Source of the DNA: Sphingobacterium faecale | GTDB taxonomy: Bacteria > Bacteroidota > Bacteroidia > Sphingobacteriales > Sphingobacteriaceae | Length of the DNA: 64,000 nt | Assembly: GCF_016746095.1 (NCBI RefSeq) | Contig: NZ_JAERTY010000002.1 | Span: forward strand, 496,001 to 560,000 | Direction of reading: 5' to 3' | Part shown: positions 16,930-26,463 of the stretch, one piece after another | Numbering within the stretch: position 1 is the first letter of the stretch | Layout of the letters: every line of letters starts with the position of its first letter | Translations under genes and position numbers: made by a program | Notes under the pieces: model-generated | The model's input: the letters and a program-made list of their open reading frames with translations, nothing else | Told to the model about the DNA's origin: nothing | Database searches by the model: none

Positions 16930-17121
16930 ATGATTCCAAGTTTAGTAGGAGCAGGTTTAATTGTAATTGGTGGCGGTATTGGCCTAGGTAAAATCGGTGG
17001 TTCAGCTATGGAAGCTATCGCTCGTCAACCTGAGGCTGCGTCTAAAATTCAAACTGCGATGATCATCATTGGTGCATTAGTTGAAGGTTTGGCACTTGCT
17101 GCCCTAATCTTAGGTAAATAA
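16930..17121 (+). CDS. atpE: F-type ATP synthase subunit c
   Basis: A 63-residue two-helix proteolipid of the rotor ring. Helix 1 carries the glycine-rich GGGIGLGKIGG, the loop is ARQPEA, and helix 2 contains the ion-carrying E52 in GALVEGLALAALI. The Na+ signature (Q in helix 1, ES in helix 2) is absent, so proton coupling is expected. Confidence 0.97.
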   Translation: MIPSLVGAGLIVIGGGIGLGKIGGSAMEAIARQPEAASKIQTAMIIIGALVEGLALAALILGK

Positions 17122-17213
17122 GCCCAATCTGACACAGGTACAGAACATCATTTGCAACGGTTGGTTGCAAATGATGTACTTAACAAAAAACAAAAACAAA
17201 TAAAACATATATA

Positions 17214-17714
17214 ATGGAAGCATTAATTCACGATTTTTCCTTCGGTTTATTTTTCTGGTTACTGATTGTATTGGTGATCGTAGTTTTTTTATTGGGCAAA
17301 TTTGCCTGGAAGCCAATCCTTGGTGCTCTAGATGAACGTGAAAAAGGTATCTCTGACGCATTGGAGTCCGCAGAAAAAGCTAAATTGGAAATGGCACGTT
17401 TGACTAATGAGAATGAGCAATTGTTGAAAGAAGCACGTGAAGAACGTGATGCTATTCTTAAAGAAGCAAAAAATCTTAAAGATAAAATTGTTGCTGAAGC
17501 TAAAGAAAGTGCACAAACTGAAGGCGCTAAGTTGATTGAAAATGCAAAGCGTGAGATTGAAGATCAAAAATTGAAAGCTCTAGCGGAAGTCAAAAACCAA
17601 GTTTCTTCGTTATCTTTGGATATCGCACGCAAAGTGTTAACTAAGGAGTTCGAGGATCAAAACAAGCAAGAAGCATTGGTTTCGGATTTGTTGAAAGACG
17701 TCAAGTTGAACTAA
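17214..17714 (+). CDS. atpF: F-type ATP synthase subunit b
   Basis: A 166-residue peripheral stalk subunit. One N-terminal transmembrane helix (FFWLLIVLVIVVFLLGKFAW) is followed by PILGALDEREKGI and a long charged coiled coil rich in K, E and A to the end. The 92-bp gap before it has no obvious element; the 145-bp gap after it holds a word-repeat region. Confidence 0.96.
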   Translation: MEALIHDFSFGLFFWLLIVLVIVVFLLGKFAWKPILGALDEREKGISDALESAEKAKLEMARLTNENEQLLKEAREERDAILKEAKNLKDKIVAEAKESAQTEGAKLIENAKREIEDQKLKALAEVKNQVSSLSLDIARKVLTKEFEDQNKQEALVSDLLKDVKLN

Positions 17715-17859
17715 TTCAGTGGTCAGTAATCAGCGTTCAGTCATCAGTGATTAGTAATCAATTTGTAGACTGATAGCTAGATGCTGAATACATTTTTAAT
17801 TTTGACTTTTAAATTTTAACCGAGCTTTAGCGAGCTCATCATTTGATAATTTTTCAAAC
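17715..17859. repeat. Intergenic word-repeat stretch between atpF and atpH
   Basis: Within 17720-17765 short words of the type CAGTnATCAG, TTCAGT and GATTAGTAATC recur with slight changes, without one fixed period. It lies inside an operon that must be co-transcribed, so it is not a strong terminator. The rest of the gap shows nothing recognisable. Confidence 0.5.
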
Positions 17860-18405
17860 ATGTCAGTATTCAAAGTTGCTTCAAGATACGCTAAATCCTT
17901 ACTGGATCTCGCACAAGAGCAAGGCCATTTAGAGGCTGTCAAATCCGATATGGAGCAAATTGCCGCGGTGATTAAATCAAGCTCGGAATTGCAGGCTGTT
18001 TTAAATAATCCTATTATCAAGGTAGATAAGAAGCAAAATATCTTGTCGGCCCTATTTAAAGATAAAGTTAGACCAGAGGTTACTTCTTTCTTTGATATTA
18101 TGATCAGAAAAGGTCGTGGCGAATTGGTTTACGCAACATCATTAGAGTTCATTCGCGAGTATAATGAACTGAAAAGTATTGTAAAGGCCGAGGTGTTATC
18201 AGCTGCAGCATTGTCACCTGAAAATCTAGCTGCACTAAAAGCTACTATCGGTCAACAGATCAATGCCGAGGTTATCTTGGTTAATAAGGTTGATCCGACG
18301 TTGATTGGTGGATTTGTTGTGAAAGTAGGCGATAGACAGGTTGATGCATCGCTCGCAGGAAAATTAAACAAACTAGAAAGACATTTCGTTACGCAGGGCG
18401 TTTAA
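17860..18405 (+). CDS. atpH: F-type ATP synthase subunit delta
   Basis: A 181-residue subunit linking the b stalk to the alpha3beta3 head. Landmarks are the opening VASRYAKSLLDLAQEQG and the C-terminal DPTLIGGFVVKVGDRQVDASL, the OSCP/delta signature. It is located between atpF and atpA as usual. Confidence 0.95.
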   Translation: MSVFKVASRYAKSLLDLAQEQGHLEAVKSDMEQIAAVIKSSSELQAVLNNPIIKVDKKQNILSALFKDKVRPEVTSFFDIMIRKGRGELVYATSLEFIREYNELKSIVKAEVLSAAALSPENLAALKATIGQQINAEVILVNKVDPTLIGGFVVKVGDRQVDASLAGKLNKLERHFVTQGV

Positions 18406-18463
18406 ACCGTGGTGCGAAATTGATAAAAGTAATAGAATCTAAAACCCCTTATACAAAGTTAAA

Positions 18464-20038
18464 ATGATAGAGGTAAGACCAGATGAAGTTTCGGCAATTC
18501 TAAGAGAGCAATTGTCAGGCTTTAAGTCAGAAGCCGAATTAGAAGAAGTAGGTACCGTACTACAAGTAGGTGACGGTATTGCTCGTGTTTACGGCTTAAC
18601 AAAAGTTCAATCCGGAGAGTTAGTTGAGTTTGCTAATGGATTACAAGGTATTGTAATGAACTTAGAAGAAGACAACGTAGGTGTCGTGCTTTTAGGTCCA
18701 TCAGATGAGATTAAAGAAGGAGATACCATTAAACGTACCAACCGTATCGCATCTATTAAAGTAGGTGAAGGTATGTTGGGCCGGGTCGTAAACACATTGG
18801 GACAACCTATCGACGGTAAAGGACCAATTCAAGGCGAGACTTATGAAATGCCTATCGAGCGTAAAGCGCCAGGGGTACTTTTCCGTCAGCCGGTTACTGA
18901 GCCTTTACAGACGGGTATCAAGGCTATCGATGCGATGATTCCAGTAGGTCGTGGCCAGCGTGAGTTGGTAATCGGTGACCGTCAGACTGGTAAGACTGCG
19001 GTTTGTATCGATACGATCATCAACCAAAAAGAATTTTATGATGCAGGTCAGCCTGTATTCTGTATATATGTTGCTGTAGGACAGAAAAACTCTACAGTAG
19101 CGAATATCGTACGCGTATTGGAAGAAAAAGGTGCTATGGCTTACACTGTAGTTGTTGCAGCTTCTGCTGCAGAGCCAGCTCCTCTTCAATTCTACGCGCC
19201 AATGGCAGGTGCTGCTATCGGAGAGTTTTTCCGTGACACAGGTCGCCCAGCATTGATCGTATATGATGACTTGTCAAAACAAGCGGTAGCTTACCGTGAG
19301 GTTTCATTGTTGTTAAAGCGTCCTCCTGGACGTGAGGCTTACCCTGGAGACGTATTCTACCTTCACTCTCGTTTATTAGAGCGTGCTGCTAAGATCAACT
19401 CTTCAGATGCGATCGCTCGTGATATGAATGATTTGCCGGAGTCTATCAAACATTTGGTAAAAGGTGGCGGTTCATTGACAGCACTCCCTATCATTGAGAC
19501 ACAAGCAGGAGACGTATCAGCTTATATCCCTACCAACGTAATTTCGATTACAGATGGTCAGATTTTCTTGGAGTCTAACTTATTCAACGCAGGTATCCGT
19601 CCAGCGATCAACGTAGGTATCTCGGTATCACGTGTAGGTGGTAACGCACAGATTAAATCGATGAAAAAAGTTGCTGGTACCTTGAAGTTAGACCAGGCAC
19701 AGTACCGCGAGTTAGAGGCTTTCGCTAAATTTGGTTCAGATTTAGATGCAGCGACTAAAGCCGTATTGGACAAAGGTGTACGTAACGTTCAGATCTTGAA
19801 ACAAGGACAGTTCTCTCCAGTTTCTGTGGAGAAACAAGTTGCTATTATCTATGCAGGTACAAAAGGATTGTTGCGTAACGTCCCTGTAGATAAAGTAAGA
19901 CAGTTTGAAGAAGAATACTTAACACAATTAGAACAACGTCATCCAGAAGTGTTGTCTGCTCTTAAAGCAGGTAAATTCTCTGATGAGTTGACAGATGTGT
20001 TAGAAACAGTAGCTAAAGAATTAGCTTCAAAATATTAA
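18464..20038 (+). CDS. atpA: F-type ATP synthase subunit alpha
   Basis: A 524-residue non-catalytic nucleotide-binding subunit. P-loop GDRQTGKT is at 171-178; the arginine finger lies in [13 protein letters not shown] near 373; [14 protein letters not shown] and [16 protein letters not shown] are the N-terminal barrel and entry motifs. Codon use is more biased than in neighbouring genes, consistent with strong expression. Confidence 0.98.
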   Translation: MIEVRPDEVSAILREQLSGFKSEAELEEVGTVLQVGDGIARVYGLTKVQSGELVEFANGLQGIVMNLEEDNVGVVLLGPSDEIKEGDTIKRTNRIASIKVGEGMLGRVVNTLGQPIDGKGPIQGETYEMPIERKAPGVLFRQPVTEPLQTGIKAIDAMIPVGRGQRELVIGDRQTGKTAVCIDTIINQKEFYDAGQPVFCIYVAVGQKNSTVANIVRVLEEKGAMAYTVVVAASAAEPAPLQFYAPMAGAAIGEFFRDTGRPALIVYDDLSKQAVAYREVSLLLKRPPGREAYPGDVFYLHSRLLERAAKINSSDAIARDMNDLPESIKHLVKGGGSLTALPIIETQAGDVSAYIPTNVISITDGQIFLESNLFNAGIRPAINVGISVSRVGGNAQIKSMKKVAGTLKLDQAQYRELEAFAKFGSDLDAATKAVLDKGVRNVQILKQGQFSPVSVEKQVAIIYAGTKGLLRNVPVDKVRQFEEEYLTQLEQRHPEVLSALKAGKFSDELTDVLETVAKELASKY

Positions 20039-20048
20039 TAAGTACAAG

Positions 20049-20102
20049 GTATTTAGTATTTAGTACTTAGATTTCTAGGTCTAAATACTAATTACTAAAT
20101 AC
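20049..20102. repeat. 23-bp inverted repeat between atpA and atpG
   Basis: Left arm 20049-20071 and right arm 20080-20102 pair over 23 positions with two mismatches around an 8-nt loop. Both arms consist of repeats of a TAGTATTTAG-type word. Lying between two genes of one operon, it may be a processing or attenuation site rather than a full terminator. Confidence 0.7.
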
Positions 20103-20121
20103 TTACTACTTAAATTGGAAT

Positions 20122-21000
20122 ATGGCAAATTTAAAAGAAGTAAGAAACCGGATTACGTCGGTTACATCCACGCAACAGATTACCAAAGCGATGAAGATGG
20201 TATCTGCTGCGAAATTAAAACGTGCGACAAATGCAATTGTGCAGTTACGTCCTTATGCCAATAAATTAAGAGATATTCTAGCTCAAGTATCCAGTTCTGT
20301 AGAAGGTAATGACTCTCCGTACACACAAGACCGTGTTCCCACTAAGGTATTGGTTGTCGTGGTGACCTCTAATCGAGGTTTAGCTGGAGCTTTCAATGCG
20401 AATGTTATTAAAGCAACGAATAATCTTATCTTCAGTAAATATGCGGAGCAGCATGCTCGTGGCAATCTAAGTATCGTTGCTATTGGTAAGCGTGGACACG
20501 ATTTTTTCACTAAGCGTGGTTTTAATGTCATCGGTAATCATAACGAGCTTTTCAACGATCTTAATTTTGAAAATGTTTCTAAGGTTACGGAATATATTAT
20601 GGACGAGTTTAAAGAAGGCAATATAGATCGCGTAGAAGTGGTTTATAATCAATTCCAGAATGCTGCGGTCCAAATATTAACTTCGGAACAGATTCTACCT
20701 TTGGTGCCGGAAGAAAAAGAAGAGAATGTAGCAGAGCTTGACTATATCATCGAACCATCAAAGGAAAAGATCATTGAAGAATTGATTCCTAAGGCGATCA
20801 AAATTCAATTGTATAAAGCGGTTTTAGATTCCAACGCTTCAGAACACGGAGCACGTATGACAGCTATGGATAAGGCTACTGAAAATGCTGGAGATTTATT
20901 GAAAGCATTGAAATTGTCTTACAACCAAGCACGTCAAGCGGCAATTACAACAGAGTTGACCGAGATCGTATCTGGTGCGGCAGCATTGTCAAATGGCTAA
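20122..21000 (+). CDS. atpG: F-type ATP synthase subunit gamma
   Basis: A 292-residue central-shaft subunit. The N-terminal helix RNRITSVTSTQQITKAMKMV and SAAKLKRA, and the C-terminal helix ending in RQAAITTELTEIVSGAAAL, are the family signatures. It is the last gene of the cluster: the beta and epsilon genes do not follow, and the convergent S9 peptidase gene lies behind a terminator. Confidence 0.97.
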   Translation: MANLKEVRNRITSVTSTQQITKAMKMVSAAKLKRATNAIVQLRPYANKLRDILAQVSSSVEGNDSPYTQDRVPTKVLVVVVTSNRGLAGAFNANVIKATNNLIFSKYAEQHARGNLSIVAIGKRGHDFFTKRGFNVIGNHNELFNDLNFENVSKVTEYIMDEFKEGNIDRVEVVYNQFQNAAVQILTSEQILPLVPEEKEENVAELDYIIEPSKEKIIEELIPKAIKIQLYKAVLDSNASEHGARMTAMDKATENAGDLLKALKLSYNQARQAAITTELTEIVSGAAALSNG

Positions 21001-21051
21001 TCTGTAACGATTAATGATTGATATTTAACTGTCAATGATAATCCTATAGAA

Positions 21052-21084
21052 AAGAAAGGCGTTGAAATTTTCAACGCCTTTCTT
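21052..21084 (+). terminator. Terminator of the ATP synthase cluster
   Basis: Perfect 16-bp arms, AAGAAAGGCGTTGAAA (21052-21067) and its complement (21069-21084), ending in a T-rich stretch. It lies 52 bp after the atpG stop. Confidence 0.85.
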
Positions 21085-21126
21085 GTGTTTAATATAATAG
21101 CTTATAAGAGACTGCTTTTCAGCTAT

Positions 21127-21166
21127 TGATAAATGGCTAGTAGCATTAACCACTAACCATTTATCA
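21127..21166 (-). terminator. Hairpin after the S9 peptidase gene, made of word repeats
   Basis: TGATAAATGG (21127-21136) pairs with CCATTTATCA (21157-21166), reinforced by TAGT/ACTA inside. It lies 11 bp beyond the peptidase stop on the minus strand. The flanking bases are drifting copies of TTAACCATT, the word-repeat style seen elsewhere in this window. Confidence 0.5.
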
Positions 21167-21176
21167 TTAACCATTA

Positions 21177-24089
21177 TTAAAATGCTCTCTCTTCTAAGTG
21201 TTTTTCCAGATCCATATAGTCGACGCCTTTGGACCACCAGGTAGGAGCTTCTTTACCTTTTAGATAGTGATCAAAGTACTCCATCATACGTACAGCATAA
21301 TCTTTCTTATTTACTTCTTTTGCAAGTCCATGATTTTCGCCGTTGTAGGTAAGCATTACTACGGGTTTGTTAAGACGTCTTAGCCCGTTGTAGTACTCGA
21401 CACCTTGTGTATAGTCGACAGCACCATCCTTATCGTTGTGCATAATGATAAGAGGCGTATTGACCTTCTTGATATGGAATATAGGCGAATTACGTGTATA
21501 GGCTTCCCAATTGTCCCAATAGCCGCTTGTAAGACGACCTTGGCTCGATTCGAAAATCGCTTGGTTCGAAGATCCTGAGTTCCAATAGATCAATGAATAC
21601 ATAGAGATCATATTCGTCAACGGAGCTCCTGCTACCGCTGCTTTAAAGATATTTGTCTGCGTGATTAAGAATGCCGTTTGGTAGCCACCCCAGGAGTGTC
21701 CATGTATAGCTACATTTTTCTCATCGACGATTCCTGTTGCGATTGCTGCTTTTACGGCAGGGATTACACAAGCTACGGCAGACATACCAGGGTCATTCAA
21801 TTTGTATTTGATATCTGGCATCAATACAGCGTAACCGTTGCTATTGTACATCGCTCTGTTGAATCCTCCTCCTGGATATCCCGGTTGTGCATAGGTGTTT
21901 TTATCGTCTGTGAGTCGTTCGTAGATATAGGTGATAGTCGGATACGATTGGCCCTCTACATAGTTCGCAGGAAGGTACAGGGTTGCTTGCAACGTATCGC
22001 CGTGATCGCTGACATAAGTAATCAGTTTAGAACCGGCGGATAAAGCATACTTGTCATTGTTATCCCTGTTTTTCGTCAGTTGGTTTTCATTATTTAAGAA
22101 TTTATCCTGACTTACAAAATATTCCGGAGCTTGGTTGCTGCTCTCTTTGATGTAAAAGAACGTATTGCTGTTTTTTACTTTATTTACAGAGCTCATGTTG
22201 ATATCATCGAGCTTTAGGATCTGCATTTTGCTATGACCAGCAGGTAGATAGGCTATTCCTTTTTGCTTGGTTTCCTGGTTAAGGATGGTGAAATACTGAT
22301 CTTTTTTTAGATCAATATTTTCATCATCTTCATATAGATTGCTAACACCTCTGGTGGTGAGTTTTTTGCTTTTCCAGTCGTCCGTTAGCGTTGCAGCTGA
22401 TTTGCCGTCTGCAGATACTTTCCATAGGTCAAAGTTGTCCTTCAGTAATACATACTTCCCGTCAGCGGTCCATCCATAGTTGGTAGTTGCTACTTTAGAG
22501 ACATTGTGGTCATCATAAATGTCAATAAAAGAAGAAGGGATATTCTCTGTAATATTCTTTTGCTGTGAAGTGTTTACATTCAAAGTATAGTAATTACCAT
22601 CATTATAATACAACAGGAAATCACTGTTTGGCGAGAAAGCAAAGCCACGCGAAGCGTTCATATATAACTTTTTAATCGCAAGTTTTTTAGATCCTGTTTT
22701 TACATCTACGATGTAAAGATCTCCATAGCCCTGTCCATCCAGATTTGCTTCGTACTCGTAAGGACTGAAATCTAACCCGTATCCGATTGATTGGTTGGGC
22801 GCTAGGGCAACAGATTTTATGGCGCTGTCCGCTAAAGAAACAAATTTGTTGGATGCAACATTCCATGCACTCATGATCATGAAATTCTTATCTCTTTGCA
22901 ATTGCGTACGTTGGGCCGATTGCAAACGCTTGTCTTGCCAGTTCCAGATAATCATATCTGGTTTTTCAAGATCTTTTTTGTTGATCTGTGGTTTCGCAGG
23001 TGCAGCTTTCGCAAGTTTTGTTTTTACCGAATCTGTGGCGACACTATCCTTGACAGCAAGCTTCGTATTCGTTGAATCTTTACCTAAATCATCAATTTTC
23101 TTTTCGGTACTTTTTGGTTCTTCCGTTTTTTCCAGTTTCGCAATGCCAAAAAATACGGTACTTAGATCTTTACTCCAGGAGGCTCCAGTATTCTGACTGA
23201 TACCGTATCCCGCCATGATCTGATTCTCATCCAGGCCGGAATAGGTAAATACCTCTGCTTGTTGTCCTTTTATGTTCTTAACACCGATCAACGAATATAC
23301 CGGAGTTTTGTATTTTTTATCTTTTTTAGATTTTAGGAGAGCGAATGCGTTACCTTCTTTATTCCAGTTGATCTTGGAGAAGTTGGCTTCGTCATTTTGT
23401 AAAGCTGAGGTCAGACCTGTGGTCATGTCCATCAGAAAGATACCATTACCATTCTTGCCGTTAGCATCTACGGTGTAGGCGAGATATTGCCCCGATTTGT
23501 TGAATTTGTAATCGCTGACATTCCCTAGGTTAAAGCTTTTCTTTGTCTGGAGATTGTACAACAATAAGTCTGCACCGCGACCTGAGTCCTCACCTCTAGG
23601 TGCTCCGGGAGCGCTTGGCGTGCTATCGAAGCGGATTGCGATCCATTTGTTGTCGTCATTAGAAAAAGTAAAGCTTTGTACTTTGTCAAAGCTCAACGAT
23701 GCGGTATCTTTTAATGCAACGATTTTTAGTTTTTTACTACTAGGTCGTTTTGCTTTTTCATTTGCTTTTATTTCTTTAAAGCCCGGTGACTCGTAAAACC
23801 CGATATATTGGCTGTTATTTGAAAAAGTAATAGGTGAGCTTTGTCCACCGATTTTATAATTATAGTTAAGCGTATCGGTTGTACTTCTGAGCGTAAGTGT
23901 TAGGTCTCCCTCAGAGGGGCCTGATACGTAGGCAAACCAGTTCCCATTTGCGGATGGTTGTGCACCATTCATCCGGATGTAATGCCATGATGGAATTTCT
24001 TGCCATGACAATGGCTTTTTCCCTTCTTGCGCATGAGGTAGCAACCAAGCTAACTGACACGCAAAGAATAATATCGATTTTTTGTTCAT
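21177..24089 (-). CDS. S9 family prolyl-oligopeptidase-like serine peptidase
   Basis: A 970-residue secreted or periplasmic peptidase. An N-terminal signal peptide (KKSILFFACQLAWLLPHAQ) precedes a long beta-propeller region and a C-terminal alpha/beta hydrolase domain. The catalytic triad is S799 in GHSWGGYQ, D888 in HNDKDGAVD and H920 in GENHGL. Residues ~320-370 hold a low-complexity Lys/Asp/Thr/Ala-rich insert (KDSVATDSVKTKLAKAAPAK) in the propeller, which helps explain the unusual length. The family cleaves oligopeptides. The TTG at 24092 is directly upstream of the ATG at 24089, which is preferred. It is transcribed alone. Confidence 0.92.
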   Translation of the reverse strand: MNKKSILFFACQLAWLLPHAQEGKKPLSWQEIPSWHYIRMNGAQPSANGNWFAYVSGPSEGDLTLTLRSTTDTLNYNYKIGGQSSPITFSNNSQYIGFYESPGFKEIKANEKAKRPSSKKLKIVALKDTASLSFDKVQSFTFSNDDNKWIAIRFDSTPSAPGAPRGEDSGRGADLLLYNLQTKKSFNLGNVSDYKFNKSGQYLAYTVDANGKNGNGIFLMDMTTGLTSALQNDEANFSKINWNKEGNAFALLKSKKDKKYKTPVYSLIGVKNIKGQQAEVFTYSGLDENQIMAGYGISQNTGASWSKDLSTVFFGIAKLEKTEEPKSTEKKIDDLGKDSTNTKLAVKDSVATDSVKTKLAKAAPAKPQINKKDLEKPDMIIWNWQDKRLQSAQRTQLQRDKNFMIMSAWNVASNKFVSLADSAIKSVALAPNQSIGYGLDFSPYEYEANLDGQGYGDLYIVDVKTGSKKLAIKKLYMNASRGFAFSPNSDFLLYYNDGNYYTLNVNTSQQKNITENIPSSFIDIYDDHNVSKVATTNYGWTADGKYVLLKDNFDLWKVSADGKSAATLTDDWKSKKLTTRGVSNLYEDDENIDLKKDQYFTILNQETKQKGIAYLPAGHSKMQILKLDDINMSSVNKVKNSNTFFYIKESSNQAPEYFVSQDKFLNNENQLTKNRDNNDKYALSAGSKLITYVSDHGDTLQATLYLPANYVEGQSYPTITYIYERLTDDKNTYAQPGYPGGGFNRAMYNSNGYAVLMPDIKYKLNDPGMSAVACVIPAVKAAIATGIVDEKNVAIHGHSWGGYQTAFLITQTNIFKAAVAGAPLTNMISMYSLIYWNSGSSNQAIFESSQGRLTSGYWDNWEAYTRNSPIFHIKKVNTPLIIMHNDKDGAVDYTQGVEYYNGLRRLNKPVVMLTYNGENHGLAKEVNKKDYAVRMMEYFDHYLKGKEAPTWWSKGVDYMDLEKHLEERAF

Positions 24090-24189
24090 CAATAAAAATA
24101 AGTTAGAATTTTAGCCCCTAAAATATTGATTTTTAAGCGAGAAATGATACGGTTTAGCAATTGTATGGAATATTTTACGATGTATTTGG

Positions 24190-24197
24190 TACTTTTG
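24190..24197 (+). promoter_or_regulatory. -7 box TACTTTTG of argH
   Basis: Exact TAnnTTTG match, 19 bases before the argH ATG at 24217. Confidence 0.5.
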
Positions 24198-24216
24198 TAA
24201 TCATAAGAATATTTAG

Positions 24217-25548
24217 ATGAAAATTTGGCAAAAAAATATAGATGTAGACGCTTTCGTCGAATCCTTTACGGTAGGGAATGATAGAGAAATGGATCTTAAG
24301 CTAGCGGAAGCTGATGTACTGGGCTCTCTGGCTCATACACGTATGTTAAACCATATAGGTTTGTTGACTAATGAAGATCTGATGGCTGTACAGGCTGAGC
24401 TTAAAACGATCTATGCCGAAATACAGGGTGGTATGTTCCAGATAGAGGATAGTGTGGAAGATGTACACTCGCAAGTAGAAATGATGCTTACGCAGCGTAT
24501 AGGAGAGGCCGGTAAGAAGATTCACTCCGGCAGGTCCCGTAATGATCAGGTACTTGTCGATCTGAAGCTATATTTTAGAGCTGAAATTCAGCGACTTTTC
24601 GCTAGCACCGAGAATCTGTTTAACCGATTATTATCCCTGAGTAAAGAACATCAACATGTATTAATGCCGGGATATACACATTTGCAGATAGCGATGCCTT
24701 CTTCTTTTGGGCTTTGGTTTGGTGCTTATGCGGAGAGTTTGGTGGATGATCTACACCTGTTGAAGGCAGCCTGGACAGTGAGCAATAAGAATCCCTTGGG
24801 TTCTGCTGCGGGATACGGTTCCTCGTTTCCGCTGAATCGGACGATGACTACGGAGCTCTTAGGTTTTGAAGATCTTAATTATAATGTGGTGTATGCACAG
24901 ATGGGGAGAGGGAAGACGGAACGTATAGTCGCTCAGGCCATGAGTTCAGTCGCTGCTACATTAGCCAAATTTGCCATGGATATCACGCTGTATATCAATC
25001 AGAACTTTGGCTTTATTTCTTTTCCGGCGCATCTGACGACAGGGTCGAGTATCATGCCTCATAAAAAGAACCCAGATGTGTTTGAACTCATTCGCTCCCG
25101 TTGTAATAAGATACAGGCTCTGCCCAATGAGATCGCTATGATGACGACCAATCTACCTATGGGATACCATCGGGATCTACAGTTGCTGAAGGAAAATCTG
25201 TTTCCTGCTTTCGACTCTTTAAATGATTGTTTGGAAATAGCAGCCTTTATGTTAGAACATATCTCCATAAAGGATAATATCTTAGCCGACCCAAAATATG
25301 ATTATTTATTTAGTGTGGAGGTGGTCAATAATGAGGTGTTGAAGGGGATCCCATTCCGTGAGGCCTATAAGAATATTGGTTTAGCTATTGAAGAGGGAAC
25401 TTTTAAGCCGGCTAAGGAAGTGCAGCATACGCATGAAGGCAGTATCGGTAACCTTTGCAACGATCATATCGAGCGCATGTTTGAAGAGGTCAAAGCTCAA
25501 TTCGGTTTTGAGAAGGTCGAGCGGGCGTTGGATGCGCTATTAAGTTAG
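24217..25548 (+). CDS. argH: Argininosuccinate lyase
   Basis: A 443-residue cytosolic tetramer of the fumarase/aspartase superfamily that splits argininosuccinate into arginine and fumarate. HSGRSRNDQVLVDLKLY and the mobile-loop signature GSSIMPHKKNPDVFELIR carry the catalytic serine and substrate contacts; PGYTHLQIAMPSSFGLWF is the third conserved region. No other arginine gene is in view. The TetR-type gene 17 bp downstream is co-oriented and may be co-transcribed. Confidence 0.97.
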   Translation: MKIWQKNIDVDAFVESFTVGNDREMDLKLAEADVLGSLAHTRMLNHIGLLTNEDLMAVQAELKTIYAEIQGGMFQIEDSVEDVHSQVEMMLTQRIGEAGKKIHSGRSRNDQVLVDLKLYFRAEIQRLFASTENLFNRLLSLSKEHQHVLMPGYTHLQIAMPSSFGLWFGAYAESLVDDLHLLKAAWTVSNKNPLGSAAGYGSSFPLNRTMTTELLGFEDLNYNVVYAQMGRGKTERIVAQAMSSVAATLAKFAMDITLYINQNFGFISFPAHLTTGSSIMPHKKNPDVFELIRSRCNKIQALPNEIAMMTTNLPMGYHRDLQLLKENLFPAFDSLNDCLEIAAFMLEHISIKDNILADPKYDYLFSVEVVNNEVLKGIPFREAYKNIGLAIEEGTFKPAKEVQHTHEGSIGNLCNDHIERMFEEVKAQFGFEKVERALDALLS

Positions 25549-25565
25549 TACCATAAGCGGACTGG

Positions 25566-26210
25566 ATGGTGATGAAGAAACAAGAGCGTAAAACTTATAG
25601 AGGAGAGAAGAACGACAAGGAGCGTACTATGGGGAAGCTACTGGCGTCTATTGGTAAGGTACTCAGCGAGAAAGGTTATACAGGACTCACCGTTTCAAAT
25701 ATTGCGAAGGAGGCAAATGTAGATCGTAAGCTCATAGCGCTGTACTTTGGTAGTCTAGATAATTTAGTCGAAACTTATATCAAAGGGAAGGATTACTGGT
25801 TAACGCCAGGCCTTAATGTAGGTGGAGATCTAATGGATATACCATCTAAAGGTACTAAAGAGTTTTTAGAATCTCTTCTGTTATATCAGATGGATAGTTT
25901 GATGAAAAGTCCAGAGATGCGGGAAGTAATACTCTGGCAAATTAGCGAAAAGTCGGAGATAATGTCGCATGTATTCCAAGAGCGGGAGAAAATGAGTAGT
26001 TTGTTTTTCGCTTCTGCTGACAAGGAAATTGGAGACAAGAATATCGATTTACGCGCAATAAGTAGTGTCTTGGTTGCGGCGATATATTACCTCGTCTTAC
26101 ATGCTGAGCGGACAGATAGTACGGTCTGTGAAATTGATATCTCAAAGCCTGAAGGTATGAATCGTATAAAGGAGGCTATTAAGCAAATAATAAGCTCGGT
26201 CTATGATTAG
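25566..26210 (+). CDS. TetR-family transcriptional regulator
   Basis: A 214-residue regulator. Residues ~20-65 (KLLASIGKVLSEKGYTGLTV, then IAKEANVDRKLIALYFGSL) form the TetR HTH; the remaining all-helical domain is the ligand-binding part and does not reveal an effector. A basic tail precedes the HTH. Start codons ATG 25566 and ATG 25572 are both possible. It sits between argH and an outer-membrane barrel gene; a TTTTAAC/GTTAAAA dyad at 26289-26319 in the downstream gap could be an operator, but this is speculation. Confidence 0.8.
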   Translation: MVMKKQERKTYRGEKNDKERTMGKLLASIGKVLSEKGYTGLTVSNIAKEANVDRKLIALYFGSLDNLVETYIKGKDYWLTPGLNVGGDLMDIPSKGTKEFLESLLLYQMDSLMKSPEMREVILWQISEKSEIMSHVFQEREKMSSLFFASADKEIGDKNIDLRAISSVLVAAIYYLVLHAERTDSTVCEIDISKPEGMNRIKEAIKQIISSVYD

Positions 26211-26365
26211 CCCCTGAGAAGATCTTAATCGTATAACTGCCACAGGTTATAAAGAGCATAAAATTTAAACCTTTTAGTAGTCAACTTATTTTAACGTTTT
26301 ATAACGATTGAAGTTAAAAGATGTGAATCTAGTTTTGTAATTTACCCTTTGATGGGAAAATTATA

Positions 26366-26373
26366 TACATTTG
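26366..26373 (+). promoter_or_regulatory. -7 box TACATTTG of the outer-membrane barrel gene
   Basis: Exact TAnnTTTG match in the 253-bp gap after the TetR gene, 90 bases before the ATG at 26464. Upstream in the same gap is a TTTTAAC/GTTAAAA dyad (26289-26295 and 26313-26319). Confidence 0.4.
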
Positions 26374-26463
26374 ATTTTGTTTACATTAATAAGCGTATAC
26401 AGGTCTCATCAATAGAGAGGTCTGATAGAAATAGACGCGTTTAACTTATAAAATCAAATCAAT

